Shown one piece after another: positions 47,521 to 58,990 of a DNA stretch of 64,000 nt. The stretch comes from Malania oleifera (Eukaryota; Streptophyta; Magnoliopsida; Santalales; Ximeniaceae), in NCBI RefSeq assembly GCF_029873635.1, contig NC_080421.1, positions 36,932,617 through 36,996,616 on the forward strand, in the 5' to 3' direction. A program made the position numbers and the translations under genes. Under the pieces are notes generated by a model. That model did no database searches, was not told the origin of the DNA, and was given only the letters and a program-made list of their open reading frames with translations. Each line of letters opens with the position of its first letter. Position 1 is the stretch's first letter.

Positions 47521-48042
47521 ACTAATCCCTTCCTATCTCTGTTTAAAATCCCTGTTTAAGATCCCATAAGCCTCAGTTGCATAAAACCCTAAAAATCTCG
47601 TTTTGTGTTTCAGTCCTATCGTAGGTCAGGCGACTAACCCCAAGATTTCAGTTGATTGACCCAACCCTACTAGCCTAGAAAACTGAATAAAAACTTCCCA
47701 GGCGTCTAACCCTGAACCCAGTTGACTCAAGACCCTATAACCTAAAATTTTCAATATTTATACACATACTTGCTTTTCAATTGTGGGACTATGATTGTGA
47801 TTCTTGAATGATTGAATAGCATCTTCATAGCATATCACTTGATTCTTTTATGAAAGAACCATTTGGGATTGACTTATGAATCAAATTATATACCTTTTCA
47901 AAATCCTTGGACCAATGTGATAAAGCATAATTTATTTTGTTTACGTTTGGTTGGTTAAATTTTTAATTCTGAGTGTTTCTCAAGTATGTTGATTGAGGGT
48001 TGAAACCTATAGGACTAGGTCACCCAACCTCATCCTACATCA
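47521..48042 (+). mobile_element. Gypsy-F 5' LTR, part 3 of 3
   Basis: Continues the LTR broken at 23707; aligns with 55620-56154 of the 3' LTR to its end CTACATCA. Confidence 0.9.
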
Positions 48043-48045
48043 TCT

Positions 48046-48058
48046 TGGTATCAAGGCC
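48046..48058 (+). other. Primer-binding site of Gypsy-F
   Basis: TGGTATCAAGGCC, three bases after the LTR; close to the initiator Met-tRNA complement TGGTATCAGAGCC. Confidence 0.85.
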
Positions 48059-48132
48059 TAGGTTTAGTTAGGCTCAACCCTCAAAGTCTCTACTTTAGCT
48101 ATAAGTAGTTGTTCTTGTGTTGTTTTGTTTTG

Positions 48133-49440
48133 ATGGCAAATAGAGCTAAGAACTGTTATCAAGGTCGTATAACTGAAATAGATCGTGATTCCCTTCTAGA
48201 TGAACTCCAAGCCCAAGTTCAAGTCTTAACCTAAGACTTAACTCATGCCCTTGCTAGGATAAAAAGGTTGGAAACTAATTTAGTTCCTAACCAACCTCTA
48301 GATAATCCTGGACCACCTCGTGAGGTTGAGCATGAACTTGCTTCCCACCACTCTAGGGAAACACACAATCCTCCAAGAGAAATAACACCATCCTTAGAGA
48401 GACCTCCCGTTCCTCCTCCCCCAAAACCCTATGCTCCCAGAAGATTTTAGTGTTATGACTCTTATATTCAACATTGGAATGAAAAGGATTATGATGACAA
48501 GGAATTCTGACCTAGAAGACCTTTTCGTAGGGACAATCATGATCCAAATAGGGATGTCATAAAGAGAGTCAAAATTGAAGTCCCTACCTTTGATGGGCAA
48601 ATGGATCCAAAAATTTTTCAAGATTGGTTAGTTGAAATGGATTCATATTTTGACTAGTATAAGATGCATGATCCATATCAAGTGAGGTTTGCAAAAAAGA
48701 GATTAACCGGGGAAGCTTAGCTTCATTGGGTAAATGTTGAAAGACAAGAAGCTCACGTAGGTCATAGACCCATAGAACATTGGGACTTGATGAGAGAAAG
48801 ATCGTCAGAAAAATATGTCCCAATTTCTTATAGGGAATGACTCATGGATCAGCTCTATAGCCGGAGATAAGGTAGTATGAGTGTAAATGAGTACATGAGT
48901 AAGTTTGATGAGCTTTCCATTAGATTTGGGGTAGAAGAGAGCACTAGCCAATAGATTTCTAGGTTTTGGATTGGCCTGAAACCTAAAATTTGGAAAGAGT
49001 TATTTCCTCATCACATTGACTCCCTTGAGCATGCCTTTAACTTGCCTTATTATTTTGAGCAGATAAGTAAAGCTCAGTAGGGTAGGAAGTTTGGGAACCC
49101 TTACAATGACACTAATCAAAGGAAAGCCATATCGTATGTGAGGACTAGACCTACCAACACTTGCCAAGTTACCTCAAGAGGTAGCAATCCCACTATTTAG
49201 TAGCCTATGGACAAAGGGAAGGCTCTTATGAATGGGTCCTCCAAACAAATGTCTGGTAGTGATGTGTGTTATAAGTGTCATAAAAGAGGCCATTTTGCCA
49301 AGCAATGCCCCACTAGGAACCTAGCCATTGAAAGAGAGGAAAAAGAAGAAGAATTAGGAGAAGAACAACTTTACATTTCTGAAGAAGTAGCTAGCGAGGA
49401 TGATTTATCCATAGAATAAGAAGAAAATGCTACTGTGAAT
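48133..49440 (+). pseudogene. Gypsy-F gag
   Basis: The first ATG after the leader (MANRAKNCYQGRITEIDRDS) is at 48133. The frame is readable throughout but has about ten stops. Landmarks are a proline-rich stretch (ERPPVPPPPKPYAPRR, about 48400), the gag core (VKIEVPTFDGQMDPKIFQDW, YMSKFDELSIRFGVEE) and an intact zinc knuckle CYKCHKRGHFAKQC at 49269-49310, followed by an acidic tail. Most stops are single changes of Trp, Gln or Glu codons, typical of slow decay. Confidence 0.87.
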
Positions 49441-49450
49441 GTAATGCAAT

Positions 49451-49966
49451 GTGGTGACACCTCAAGAACAAGAGGATTGGCACCGAACTTATATTTTTCA
49501 TACTTATATCAAGTGTGGAAATAAGAGTTGCAAAATGACCATCGATGGTGGAAGTTGCATGAATGTAATTTCCAAAGCAGCTTCAGAAAAATTGGGATTG
49601 AAAGTTGAACCCCATTCCACTCCATATAAAGTTTCTTGGGTGAAAGCAACAACCATGCCTGTAAGCCATAGGAGTCTAGTTCCTATTAAGATTGCGGACT
49701 ATGAAGACGAAATCTGGTGCAACGTCCTTCCCATGGATGTTGCCTACATTCTTGTAGGCAGACCCTAGCTGGATGATCTAGATGTTGCACATAATGGTAG
49801 AGCCAACCCCCATACTTTTAGGTGCAATGGAAAGAAGATTGTCTTGAGTCCTCTGGAGCCTAAGAAGGACAAACAAGGGAGAAGAAAAGAGAAAATTGGA
49901 ACTTCTTTGCATGTTCTAAGCAATAAACAATTTGAGCAAAAGAGTCCGGAGACATAGGTTGTTTTT
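49451..49966 (+). pseudogene. Gypsy-F protease
   Basis: Retropepsin-type motif MTIDGGSCMNVISKAASEKL with the catalytic Asp present (about 49540-49600), then VSWVKATTMPV and a conserved VAYILVGRP that ends at a TAG (49766) where family members continue with W/QLDD. A basic linker follows to 49960. It is joined to gag through a frameshift near 49440. Confidence 0.83.
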
Positions 49967-49969
49967 GTA

Positions 49970-50885
49970 GTGGTAACCAAGGAAAATGACTCCTCCACTC
50001 TAGAACATAAGACTCCACATGAAGTGTCACCTATACTTGCTGAGTTTAATGATGTTATGTCAAAACCTCCAAATGAATTACCACTAATGAGAGATATTCA
50101 GCATGCTATAGATCTTATTCCAAGACCATCTTTGCCCAATTTGCCTCACTATAGGATGAACCCTAAAGAAAATAAGGAATTGAAGAGGCAAGTTGAAGAA
50201 TTAAGAAGTAAAGAATTTATTCAAGAAAGCATGAGCTCATGTGCATATCCTGCCCTTCTTACTCCAAAGAAATATGGAACTTGGAGAATGTGCATTGACA
50301 GTAAAGCCATTAACAAAATAAAAGTCAAATATAGGTTTCCTATACCTAGGTTAGATGATATGTTGGATCAAATGGTTGGTTCCAAAATCTTCTCTAATCT
50401 TAAAAGTGGATACCACCAATTTAGAATCAGACCTGGAGATGAACGGAAAGCTGCCTTTAAGACTAAATATGGCTTGTATAAGTGGCTAGGGATGCCATTT
50501 GGACTTACCAATGCACCAAGCACTTCATTAGAGTGATGACCCAGATTTTGAGACCCTTCCTTGGGAATTTCCTTGTTGTCTACTTTGATGACATTTTGAT
50601 TTATAGTCGAACAAGGAAAGAGCCCTTAGATCACTTAAGAAGAGTGTTTGAAGTTTTAAGAAAACAAAAGATGTATGCAAATTTGAAAAAGTGCACCTTC
50701 ATGACTCCTCAAGTAATTTTCTTAGGATATGTTGTATTTGAGAGCAGAGTTTCTATTGACTCTAAGAAGGTTAAGGCTATCCAAGATTGGCCTACCCCCA
50801 AAAACATTCATGAAGCGTGAAGTTTCCATGGGTTAGCCACATTATATAGGAGATTCATTAGGAATTTCAGTACCATCATGGCACC
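49970..50885 (+). pseudogene. Gypsy-F reverse transcriptase, first part
   Basis: A 188-codon open stretch with [16 protein letters not shown], a [18 protein letters not shown] linker, [39 protein letters not shown] and [13 protein letters not shown] single-base loss near 50519 shifts the frame. The reading continues with [27 protein letters not shown] (catalytic FDD kept), FLGYVVFESRVSIDSKKVKAI and LYRRFIRNFSTIMAP to 50885, where a solo LTR is inserted. Confidence 0.88.
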
Positions 50886-52575
50886 TGTTGGCCTAATAAG
50901 GCTTACAATTCTTATTTTGATGATAACAAATCAAATGATATATTTAATATGTTTCAAGTAAAAGTGTTCAGGAAAATAATAGAGCTCAAGTGTATAAGAA
51001 AGTTCATGGATTACAAAGAGCATGAAGAATGAAGTCATATTGTGAAAAGCTCAAAGGAAAGAATGCAACTACAAAGATGGTGGAAGAACAAGTTTTGAAG
51101 ACTAGATTATACTTTTAAGGATATTCTCAAATGTAAGTACTTCAAAGTAAATCTTAAGTATAAAGAAATTTGAAGCTCATAAAAATTCAAAAATATGTTT
51201 TTATATATATACTCTAAAGAATATTTCTTAAATCCATAAAAAGAAAGGGTTTAAGAAAAGAAATTTTTTGAAATAATGAAGTTTTTAAACATATTTATTT
51301 CAAAATATTTGGAAAATCAAAAATATATTTTTTAAACATATATACTCTAAAAAGTATTTTTTTTTAATAAATAAAAAGGGATTAAAAAGAGAAGATTTTT
51401 TAAACCATGTTTTTAAACATATTTATTTCAAAATATTTGGAAATGAATTTTAGGAATCTTTGGGAGTAATGGATGATTTTAAAAAACTCTATAAATAGTT
51501 CTAATCTCAAACATTTTAAATTAGAGAAAAGAAAGTACAAAGAAAGAGAGAAAGAACTTTGATGAAATATTCAAAAGAATTTTGAAATTGAGAAATCTTC
51601 TAAAGTTTCCAGATTAAGTGATTTTCAACAACTTTTTTGATCCAAAGATATTCAAAGGCTTTTAGATCAAAGTAAGTTTTTTTTAAAGGTTTTAGATAAA
51701 CTAATCTTCAAGTATTCAAAATTTTGTTTTCAAAGTATTTGAAATTCTTTTAAGATAAACTCTCTGATCCGAAATCGATTTACATTCTGAAATTAAGTTT
51801 TCCAACGATCAAAATTTTTATCTTCTTTGGAAAATTATTTAAAAATCCATACCAAGTAATTGAGTTTGAAATTTCTTATATTTAAATTACTTTTGAGGTA
51901 TAAAGTGAGCTGATTGGTGTATTAAATCACTCTACTGTGAGAGTTCTCTTTTGTACACATATTCCTTCGTTATCTTTCTTAAACGATTCTGAGTTGTTGA
52001 ATCGTTGAACAAAATAAGGGGTTGTTATTTGAAGAGGCGGGCTCTAGCCTAATTGAAGGAGTGCATTGTAAGTTGGTATTGTTCCACTAGGTAAAGGAAC
52101 TGAGATAGTGAAATCCTTTGGTGTTTTTGCCAAAGGCGAGGACGTAGGCTGTGTTGAAGCCGAACCTTGTAAAAACTCTTGTCTCCTTCTCTCTACTTTA
52201 ATTTACATTCTTTCTTTGCTTTTGTTATAAAATATATAAGTGTAGGTTGCAGGATTTAAATTAAGTTCTTGATCAATAGAAAGTACGTTTTGATTAATCT
52301 TTTGCGGAAACCCGAAAGGGGAGTACGTTGATTAATTTGTAGAAATCTTAATCAAGTAAAGTGAATAATAAAAGGTTACAGGGAAAGCAACGGAAGCCTA
52401 AATGTTATTGATTGATTGATTACATTGATTGAATTATTATTTTAAATTCCAGTTTTCTTAAGTGTTGTTATATATTGTATTTTGCTGGTTTATTAAAATT
52501 AGAAAACTTAAAAATCAAATAAAATTAAAAGATTTCCAATACACCGCCTCTCTTAGGAAGCTATTCTTCGTTTTA
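50886..52575 (+). mobile_element. Solo LTR splitting Gypsy-F RT (1690 bp)
   Basis: Starts TGTTGGCCTAATAAGGC at 50886 and ends about 52575. An exact 5-bp duplication gcacc flanks it (50881-50885 and 52576-52580). Without it the RT reads straight through (STIMAP to ITNCLKKGEF). The style (TTTTGATGATAACAAA near the start, CACCGCCTCTCTTAGG near the end) is that of the long Copia LTRs, but the family differs from the other copies here. AT-rich; no open frame of note. Confidence 0.85.
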
Positions 52576-53160
52576 GCACCCATTACCAATTGTCTAAAGA
52601 AAGGAGAGTTTGTGTGGCCTAAGGCTGCAACCAAAGCCCTTTTAGACATAAAAGACCACATGACCAAAGCCTTTGTGCTACACCTCCTATACTTTTAGAA
52701 ATTGTTTAAAGTAGCTTGTGATGCTTTCAGAGTTGGTATAGGAGGAGGTTTGAGTCAAGAGGGCCATCCTGTAGCTTTCTTTAGTGAGAAGTTAAATGAT
52801 GCTAAGCAATTTTACTCAACCTATGATAAGGAATTATATGTTGTGGTCCAATCCTTAAGGCACTGGAGACATTATTTACTCCCTTAGGAGTTTGTTCTCC
52901 TTTCAGATCATCAAGCTCTTAGGTACCTAAGCACGTAAAAGAAACTTAATCATAGGCATGTAAAGTGGATCGAATATATCCAGAAGTATACCTTTGTTCT
53001 TAAACACCGCACTGGTGTTGAAAATAAAGTAATTGATGCTTTAAGCCGAGTAGTGGCCACTTTACAAACGTTGGAAGTGAGAGTAATAGGCTTTGAGAGC
53101 ATCAAGAAGGAATATTCTCAATGTCCAGACTTTTGTGACATTTTCTATGGTTTGTAACAA
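52576..53160 (+). pseudogene. Gypsy-F RT end and RNase H
   Basis: ITNCLKKGEFVWPKAATKALLDIK, then FKVACDAFRVGIGGGLSQEGHPVAFFSEKL, FYSTYDKELYVVVQSLRHWRHYLLP, LLSDHQALRYLS and KHRTGVENKVIDALSR. Stops occur after LLYF, LLP and LST. The order and residues are those of Ty3/Gypsy RNase H. Confidence 0.87.
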
Positions 53161-53187
53161 GGACTACTCGGATCCCATCCAAATTAT

Positions 53188-54600
53188 GTGATCCATGGGG
53201 GATTCCTATTCAAAGGAGCTAGATTGTGTATGCCCTCTACGTCCCTTCATGACCAATTGATATGGGAATTGCATGCAAGCGGTGCTGTAGGTCACTTTGG
53301 TAGGGATAAGACCATCACTATGGTAGAAGATAGGTTGTTTTGGCCTAACCTCAATAAGGATGTAGCTAGAGTTGTTTCTTATTGTGGAACTTGCCAATCT
53401 GCAAAGGGCAGAAAGCAGAACACTAGTTTACGCACTCCTTTACCAGTACCACAAACCCCTTGGCAAGATATTAGCATGGATTTTGTGTTAGGACTCCCTA
53501 GGACTACTAGGAAGAATGATTCCATGTTTGTTGTCGTGGATAGGTTTTCCAAAATATCTCATTTTATCTCATGCAACAAAAGACATGATGCTTCAAAAAT
53601 AGCCTCCATCTTTTTCAAGGAAGTTGTGAGATTGCATGGTCTTCCCAAGACCATTGTTTCAAATCAGGATGTGAAGTTTATCAGTTATTTCTGGAAAAAT
53701 TTGTGGGCAATGTAAGGTACTAAGCTTCAGTTTTCTACTTCTTACCATCCCCAAACTGATTTCCAAACTGAGGTAGTTAATAGGAGTCTAGGAGACCTAT
53801 TAAGATGCTTTGTAGGTGATAACATAGGTTCATGGGATTTGTGTCTTCCGATGGCCGAATTTGCATTCAATAGCTTAGTGAATAGAACCACAGGTCTTAG
53901 CCCATTTCAGGTTGTCACTGGTTATCAACTTAGGAAGCCAATAGATCTCATCCTCTTACCACCGTAGGTTCAAGTGAGCGAATAGGCCGAAGCATTTTCG
54001 AAACACATACATGACCTACACTCTAAAATTAGAACGAAGATTAACTTGAACAATGAACATTATAAATCTATTGCTAATATTCATCGTAGATTGCAAGAAT
54101 TTTTAGAGGGTGACATGGTCATGATTCGTATTCATCTCAAATGGATTCCGGTAGGAAAGGTAAGAAAGTTATATGCTAAAAGGATGGGTCATTTCAAGAT
54201 TTTAAAGAAAATCAGTTCTAATGCTTATATGATTGATATTCCCATTGAATTTGGAGTAATATGTTAAATGTTGAGGACTTAGCCCCATTTCTTGAAATAT
54301 CTACTTTCGTGGAACCTCCTATTTCTAACCCTCCAAGTGATCCCACTCTGTTCTTTACTCATTATGAACCCGAACTACAGAAATTACCTTTTCCACCATC
54401 ACTACCGATATCCAAGAACCGTGTTGAAATTGAGGAAATTATGGATTATAAAATCATGATCACATCAGCTGGATTCTATTAGAAATTCTTGGTCAAGTGG
54501 AAAGGTAAACAAATTTCAGAGCATAGCTAGATTTTGAAGGAAGATTTTATCCATCTTAACCCGGATCTATACTCCCAATATTTTGCTTCTCATTCTTCAA
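53188..54600 (+). pseudogene. Gypsy-F integrase with decayed chromodomain-like end
   Basis: The zinc domain (ELHASGAVGHFGRDKT ... CGTCQSAKG) is intact. The core has WQDISMDFVLGLPRT with the first Asp. At the second catalytic position the motif reads IVSNQDVKF instead of SDRD, so Asp has become Asn. After a stop come YHPQTDFQTEVVNRSL and AEFAFNSLVNRTTGLSPFQVV. The end carries FLVKWKGKQISEHS and EDFIHLNPDLY (54485-54575), resembling chromodomain tails of Reina/CRM chromoviruses. The polypurine-like tract gggcctgggagaga precedes the 3' LTR. Confidence 0.86.
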
Positions 54601-54629
54601 AGAAGAATTGTTTTGGGCCTGGGAGAGAT

Positions 54630-56154
54630 GATGGGGATCAGTAGCCACTTCCCCTTTTGTTCGTCGACATGGTGACACGTGGACTGCCTCTGAAAGTCCA
54701 CCACCATTAAATCTGTTTTGTAGCAACCCATGATTTAATGTGCAAATTTATCTATCAAAACCTTCCCATCTTTAATTGGGTTGAACACAAAAGTTGTGGA
54801 AATTTTTTTTAGCTTTCTTTTGATACCAAGATTGCTTTATTTGGATCTTTATAGAAAACATTATGGCCTAAATATTGAAATATTTTTTCAGCTGAAATTG
54901 TCCATCAGCAATTTGCAGATTTTCCTGAGAGTCTCGACCAGGACACCTTGAGGTGCGACCAGGTCACCTGCACACTAAGAAAATCCTAAGAACTTCGACC
55001 AAGAGTGCGACCAAGAGCCTTGGGGGTGCGACCTAGTCAAAAATACAGTCGTCTAAACACCAAAATAAGTGAGCTGGAGACGTTTGTGGACCCCACACAG
55101 AACCATTAGGCCCCACATAGGATTGGGCCTCCTTTTTGACTTTGTTTACATTTAATTAATTGCATTGTGAGTCGTGTTAGGTATTTAATTTGTGAGAGAA
55201 TTGTGTGAGTTAATTTGTGAACATTAAGTGAGTTGTTTCTTATGCCTACATGGGAAGCATAGGTCAGTTATTACTTTGTTTTTCTTATTCCTATATATAT
55301 TGCTACTATAAGAGCTGAAAGGGGCTAGATAGTATTGTTGAATGAAAAGATTCTTTCTTGGTGAAGCTTTGAGCTTTGTTCCGATCCTTGAGATTGAGTG
55401 GTGAGATGCTATGACATTCTCCTTGGAGATCAGTTGGCATAAGACCAATACCTATCCATCATGTCTTCACCATCTCTTATCCTTCCATGCCATTTGCATA
55501 TGAACAACAATAGTAGATCTTACACCTGTTCACCAAAAGCTTGAGGATTTCTTGGTTTGAGTCAAGTTTGTTGATCATTGGTAAGATATCCAAAAATTCC
55601 ACATGGTAATATATATCCTAATCCCTTCCTAACTCTATTTAAAATCCTTGTTTAAGATCTCATAAGCCTTAGTTGCATAAAAAACTAAAAATCCCATTTT
55701 GTGTTTCAGTCCCATCATAGGTCCGGCAAATGACCCCAAGAGTTCAGTTAACTAACCCCACCCTGCCAATCCAGAAAACTAAATTAAAACTTCCCAAATG
55801 ACTAACCCTGAACCCCAGTCGATTCAAGACCTCATAACTTGAAATTTTAAATATTTTTACACATACTTGTTTGTCAATTGTGGGACTATGATTGTGATAA
55901 CATAGACTTATTTTCTTGAATGATTGAATAACATCTTCATAGTATATCACTTGATTCTTTTGTGAAATAACCATTTGGGATTGACTTATAAATCAAATTA
56001 TATACTTTTTCAAAATCTTTGGACCAGTGTGATAAAGCATGATTTATTTTGTTTACACTTGGTTGGTTAAATTTTTAATTCAGAGTGTTTCTCAAGTATG
56101 TTGATTGAGGGTTGAAACCCATAGGACTAGGTCACCCAACTCGGTCCTACACCA
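54630..56154 (+). mobile_element. Gypsy-F 3' LTR, complete, 1525 bp
   Basis: TGATGGGGATC to CTACACCA, uninterrupted; it is the reference that shows where the 5' LTR was broken. Contains iterated gcgaccaggt-type motifs (54935-55040). The flanking agtat is the right copy of the target duplication. Confidence 0.92.
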
Positions 56155-56377
56155 AGTATATTGTGAAGAGAGAGAGATAATTGTAACTTTGTATTGTGTA
56201 ACTTTCATTTTCATTGTAAAATCCTTTATCGGATTGCTCATGTGGATGTAGGCTTTGCCGAACCACGTAAATCGTTGTGTTGTTTCTTATTATTTTTCAG
56301 ATATACTACGTCTTGTGCTTATTTGCTTGCCGCATTTTATATTTCCGCTATGCAATCCCATAGTCGTTTTTACAACA
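56155..56377 (+). mobile_element. 3' LTR of Copia-2, right part
   Basis: Resumes at agtatattgtgaagagag, matching 13258 onward of the 5' LTR, and ends TTTTTACAACA at 56377. Confidence 0.92.
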
Positions 56378-56382
56378 TTATA
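56378..56382. repeat. Right target-site duplication of Copia-2 (TTATA)
   Basis: Identical to 12922-12926, 43 kb away. Confidence 0.85.
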
Positions 56383-57630
56383 AATATTAACCAGACATAT
56401 CGTAGGGTTTTTGTTTTATAGTTTTTATTTTTTTCATAATTTTTGACAATAACATATTCCAAACAATCCTTAAGTTTTAAACACCAAGGTAGAGAGTTTT
56501 TCTATTAGCACATAGACTTGACCTTTGTTTTTCTTGTCCACGAATTCAAGCTTACACATTTTTGTTTTCAGTGTGGAATGAAATGTTGTATGCAAATGTT
56601 CCAAGGTTTTGTAAAATAGCCAAGGGCGGCTAATTACTGTACGCTGATGAGTATAGGGACATGAGTTCCAAAATTGTTCCAAATTTTGTAAATCAGTTAG
56701 GGGCTGCTAATTACTGTACACTAACATCATGTCTCAGCTAATTACTGTGGGCGAGAGTGTCCGACTCTATATCCGAGTGTGTGAAATATCGCCTATTTGT
56801 TCCGACTGGTCACTGATGGGTGTGAGTGGACACTGTACTGGCAACGATATCGCTGTAAGGCTTCAGTTATTACTGGGTATCAGGTGCTTGAGTGTGATGA
56901 CACTGACCATATGTTTGGTATCGTATGTACTGAAACTGAATTGTGAAAATACTAGAATGGTATTGTGTTATGTTTTATGTCGAAATAACACTTGTATGTC
57001 ATACACTGATATAACCTGCTTTCCTCCTTACTGAGAGGTGTCTCACCACAAATATACAAATATTTTTCAGGTCCTTCAGGTAGTCAAAACTAGCATCCTA
57101 GAATTCGGAAGCGTGGGTGTTAGTTAGCTATGTTGAGTACTTGTGTATGTACGAGTTTTGTAACTAGGTTGTCATTGTTGGCTTTTGTAGACACTCAGAG
57201 TATGTATTGTATTTTGGGAACATATATCCTAGTTATGTATAGACTTTGGTATGGTATGATGTATGTACAGAAAGAACATTTTCGATGCGTATTTGATGTG
57301 TATGGACATGTATGTAATTGTGTATAGGGTTTATGTGTACCCCACAAGGTCAGAACCTCATTCAGTATAGCATCATGTATGTTTTAAATGATACAGAGAC
57401 AAGTTAGGTTACTAAAATCACACTTGAGGTCCATCTGTGGGTTCGGGGTGTGACAAGGCATGCCATTGAGTTTTTTTTTTTTTTTTGGGTAAATATTTTG
57501 TAATATGAATGTAATTGATGATTATCTGTAGCTTGTAAACTGTGTACTCAATAATTTTACATAAATGGTGCTTATATTTTATTTTAAATCAAAATTACCT
57601 CATATTCATCATATATGTCAAAATACAATT
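56383..57630 (+). mobile_element. 5'-truncated LTR A-like remnant (about 56572-57455) with short flanks
   Basis: From about 56572 (gtgtggaatgaa) to GGGTTCGGGGTGTGACA at 57455 it follows the 3' half of LTR A but is clearly more diverged. Small frames within it are not supported as genes. 56383-56571 is the DNA that flanked Copia-2 before insertion, with nothing recognisable. 57456-57630 is AT-rich with a T-run and holds no feature. Confidence 0.65.
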
Positions 57631-57925
57631 TGTTATTAGTTGTTGTTGCTAAATGTTATCAGTTGCTGCAGTTGTTGTTTTTCACATGCTGTTGCTACTC
57701 TGATGCAACTAACCATTTCTTGTTCATGTTTAATTATTCAGTTGTTGTTTAGTTTTTTCTGTTTTTGGTTATTCAGTTATTCTTCTTCGTGTATGTATAT
57801 ATACCCTTCTGGATACAATGAGAATAATAAGAGAAGAAGAAGATTTCTCGCAGCTCTCTCTGCATGTTTCAATTTCTTCTTCATTCTTTCAGCCTTCACT
57901 GCAATCCTCTATTTTTTTTGTAAAA
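57631..57925 (+). mobile_element. 5' LTR of Copia-3 (about 295 bp)
   Basis: Begins TGTTATTAGTTGTTG at 57631 and ends just before the PBS at 57927 (the terminal CA is decayed). A TATA-like atatataccc lies near 57800 and a purine-rich leader follows. Short LTRs are common in several Copia clades. Confidence 0.75.
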
Positions 57926-57926
57926 A

Positions 57927-57938
57927 TGGTATTAGAGA
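57927..57938 (+). other. Primer-binding site of Copia-3
   Basis: TGGTATTAGAGA, two changes from the initiator Met-tRNA complement. Confidence 0.8.
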
Positions 57939-58082
57939 AAACTTGATTGCAAATTATTGTGTTTCTTTCTTTCATGAAGAAAGACACATTCAGCATTCCA
58001 TTTTTTTTCTCTCTCGTGTTTCTTTTCCATCATAACTTCTCCTGTTTCATCCTCTAAAATTGATCCATCTAATCCATATTTC

Positions 58083-58990
58083 ATGCATCATGGTGAAAGC
58101 CTTGGTTCACTTCTAGTTTCTCAGCAATTGACTGGACCTAATGATTATCCCAGTTGGAGGCGTGCCATAATATTAGCTTTATCAGCCAAAAACAAATCTG
58201 GTTTCATAAATGACACAATAGCTAAGCCTAAGGATGAAGATCCTCTATTTGCATTCTGGTCAAAATGTAATACAATGATCCTTTCTTGGCTCTTGAATGC
58301 TGTTTCTAGAGACAATGCATCAAGTGTTTTGCATCATGAATCTATGAAAGACTTTTGGGATGATCTTGTTGTCCGACTTCAACAAGCAAATGGACCACGT
58401 ATCTATCAATTAAAGAAGAATATCTCCAACTTGATGTAAGAGAACTTAACTGTAACAGTATATTTCACTAGGCTCAAAGGTTTGTGGGATGAATTGTCAA
58501 ATTACATAGCCACTAAGAAATGTGTTTGTGGTCAAGGATATGCATATGGAAAGTCATCTCATGAGGATTATGTGCTACAATTTTTTATAGGGCTAAATGA
58601 CACATTCACAAATTTGTGGACAAATATTGTTGAGTGATCCTCTACCTTAAATCAGCAAGGCGTATGCACTGATTGTTCAGGAAGAGTGTCAAAGAGCTGC
58701 TACAGGGCATGTGTCTTCTGTTGAATCTACAGCAATGATGAGTAAGAATTACTCCTCAAATGCACACCAGCAAAGATATCACAAAAATAACAAGAAAAAG
58801 GGGCTATGTTCTCATTGTGGTTATGAGAATCACACAACATAAAAATGTTATAAACTACATGGTTATCCTCTTGGTTACAAATTTACCAAAAATAAGTCAG
58901 GATCAAGATACACTACTTCTGTTAATCAAGTTGTTGTAGATAAAGATTCAGTAAATGTAGCAAATTCTTGCCCTTTTACTCCATAACAAT
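58083..58990 (+). pseudogene. Copia-3 gag
   Basis: Starts MHHGESLGSLLVSQQLTGP (58083) with the Copia gag core PSWRRAIILALSAKNKSGF and SWLLNAVSRDNASSVL to a TAA at 58438. It continues with frameshifts (TVYFTRLKGLWDELSNY). The zinc knuckle LCSHCGYENHTT is broken by a TAA just before KCYKLHGYP (58800-58865). The family is clearly different from Copia-1/2. Confidence 0.87.

Larger units (their letters stand above)
20573..56154 (+). mobile_element. Gypsy-F: chromodomain-type Gypsy retrotransposon inserted in the Copia-2 3' LTR
   Basis: LTRs start TGATGGGGATC (20573 and 54630) and end CTACATCA (48042) / CTACACCA (56154). The flanking target duplication is ggtat (20568-20572) versus agtat (56155-56159), one mismatch. 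The PBS is at 48046 and the coding region at 48133-54600. Excluding insertions it is about 9.7 kb. The protease (IDGGSCMNV), RT and the LVKWKG motif at the integrase C-terminus point to a chromovirus of Reina/CRM style; the exact clade is uncertain. Inserted into it are 21257-23381, 23708-47520 and 50886-52575. Confidence 0.9.
12927..56377 (+). mobile_element. Copia-2: Tork/Tnt1-like Copia retrotransposon, opened by nested insertions
   Basis: LTR start TGTTGTATATGTG at 12927 and LTR end TTTTTACAACA at 56377, with identical 5-bp duplications outside. The element's own parts are 12927-15287, 17766-20572 and 56155-56377, about 5.4 kb, a normal Copia size; the rest is nested insertions. Domain order is gag, protease, integrase, RT, RNase H. 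All frames are broken. It belongs to the same family as Copia-1. Confidence 0.92.
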
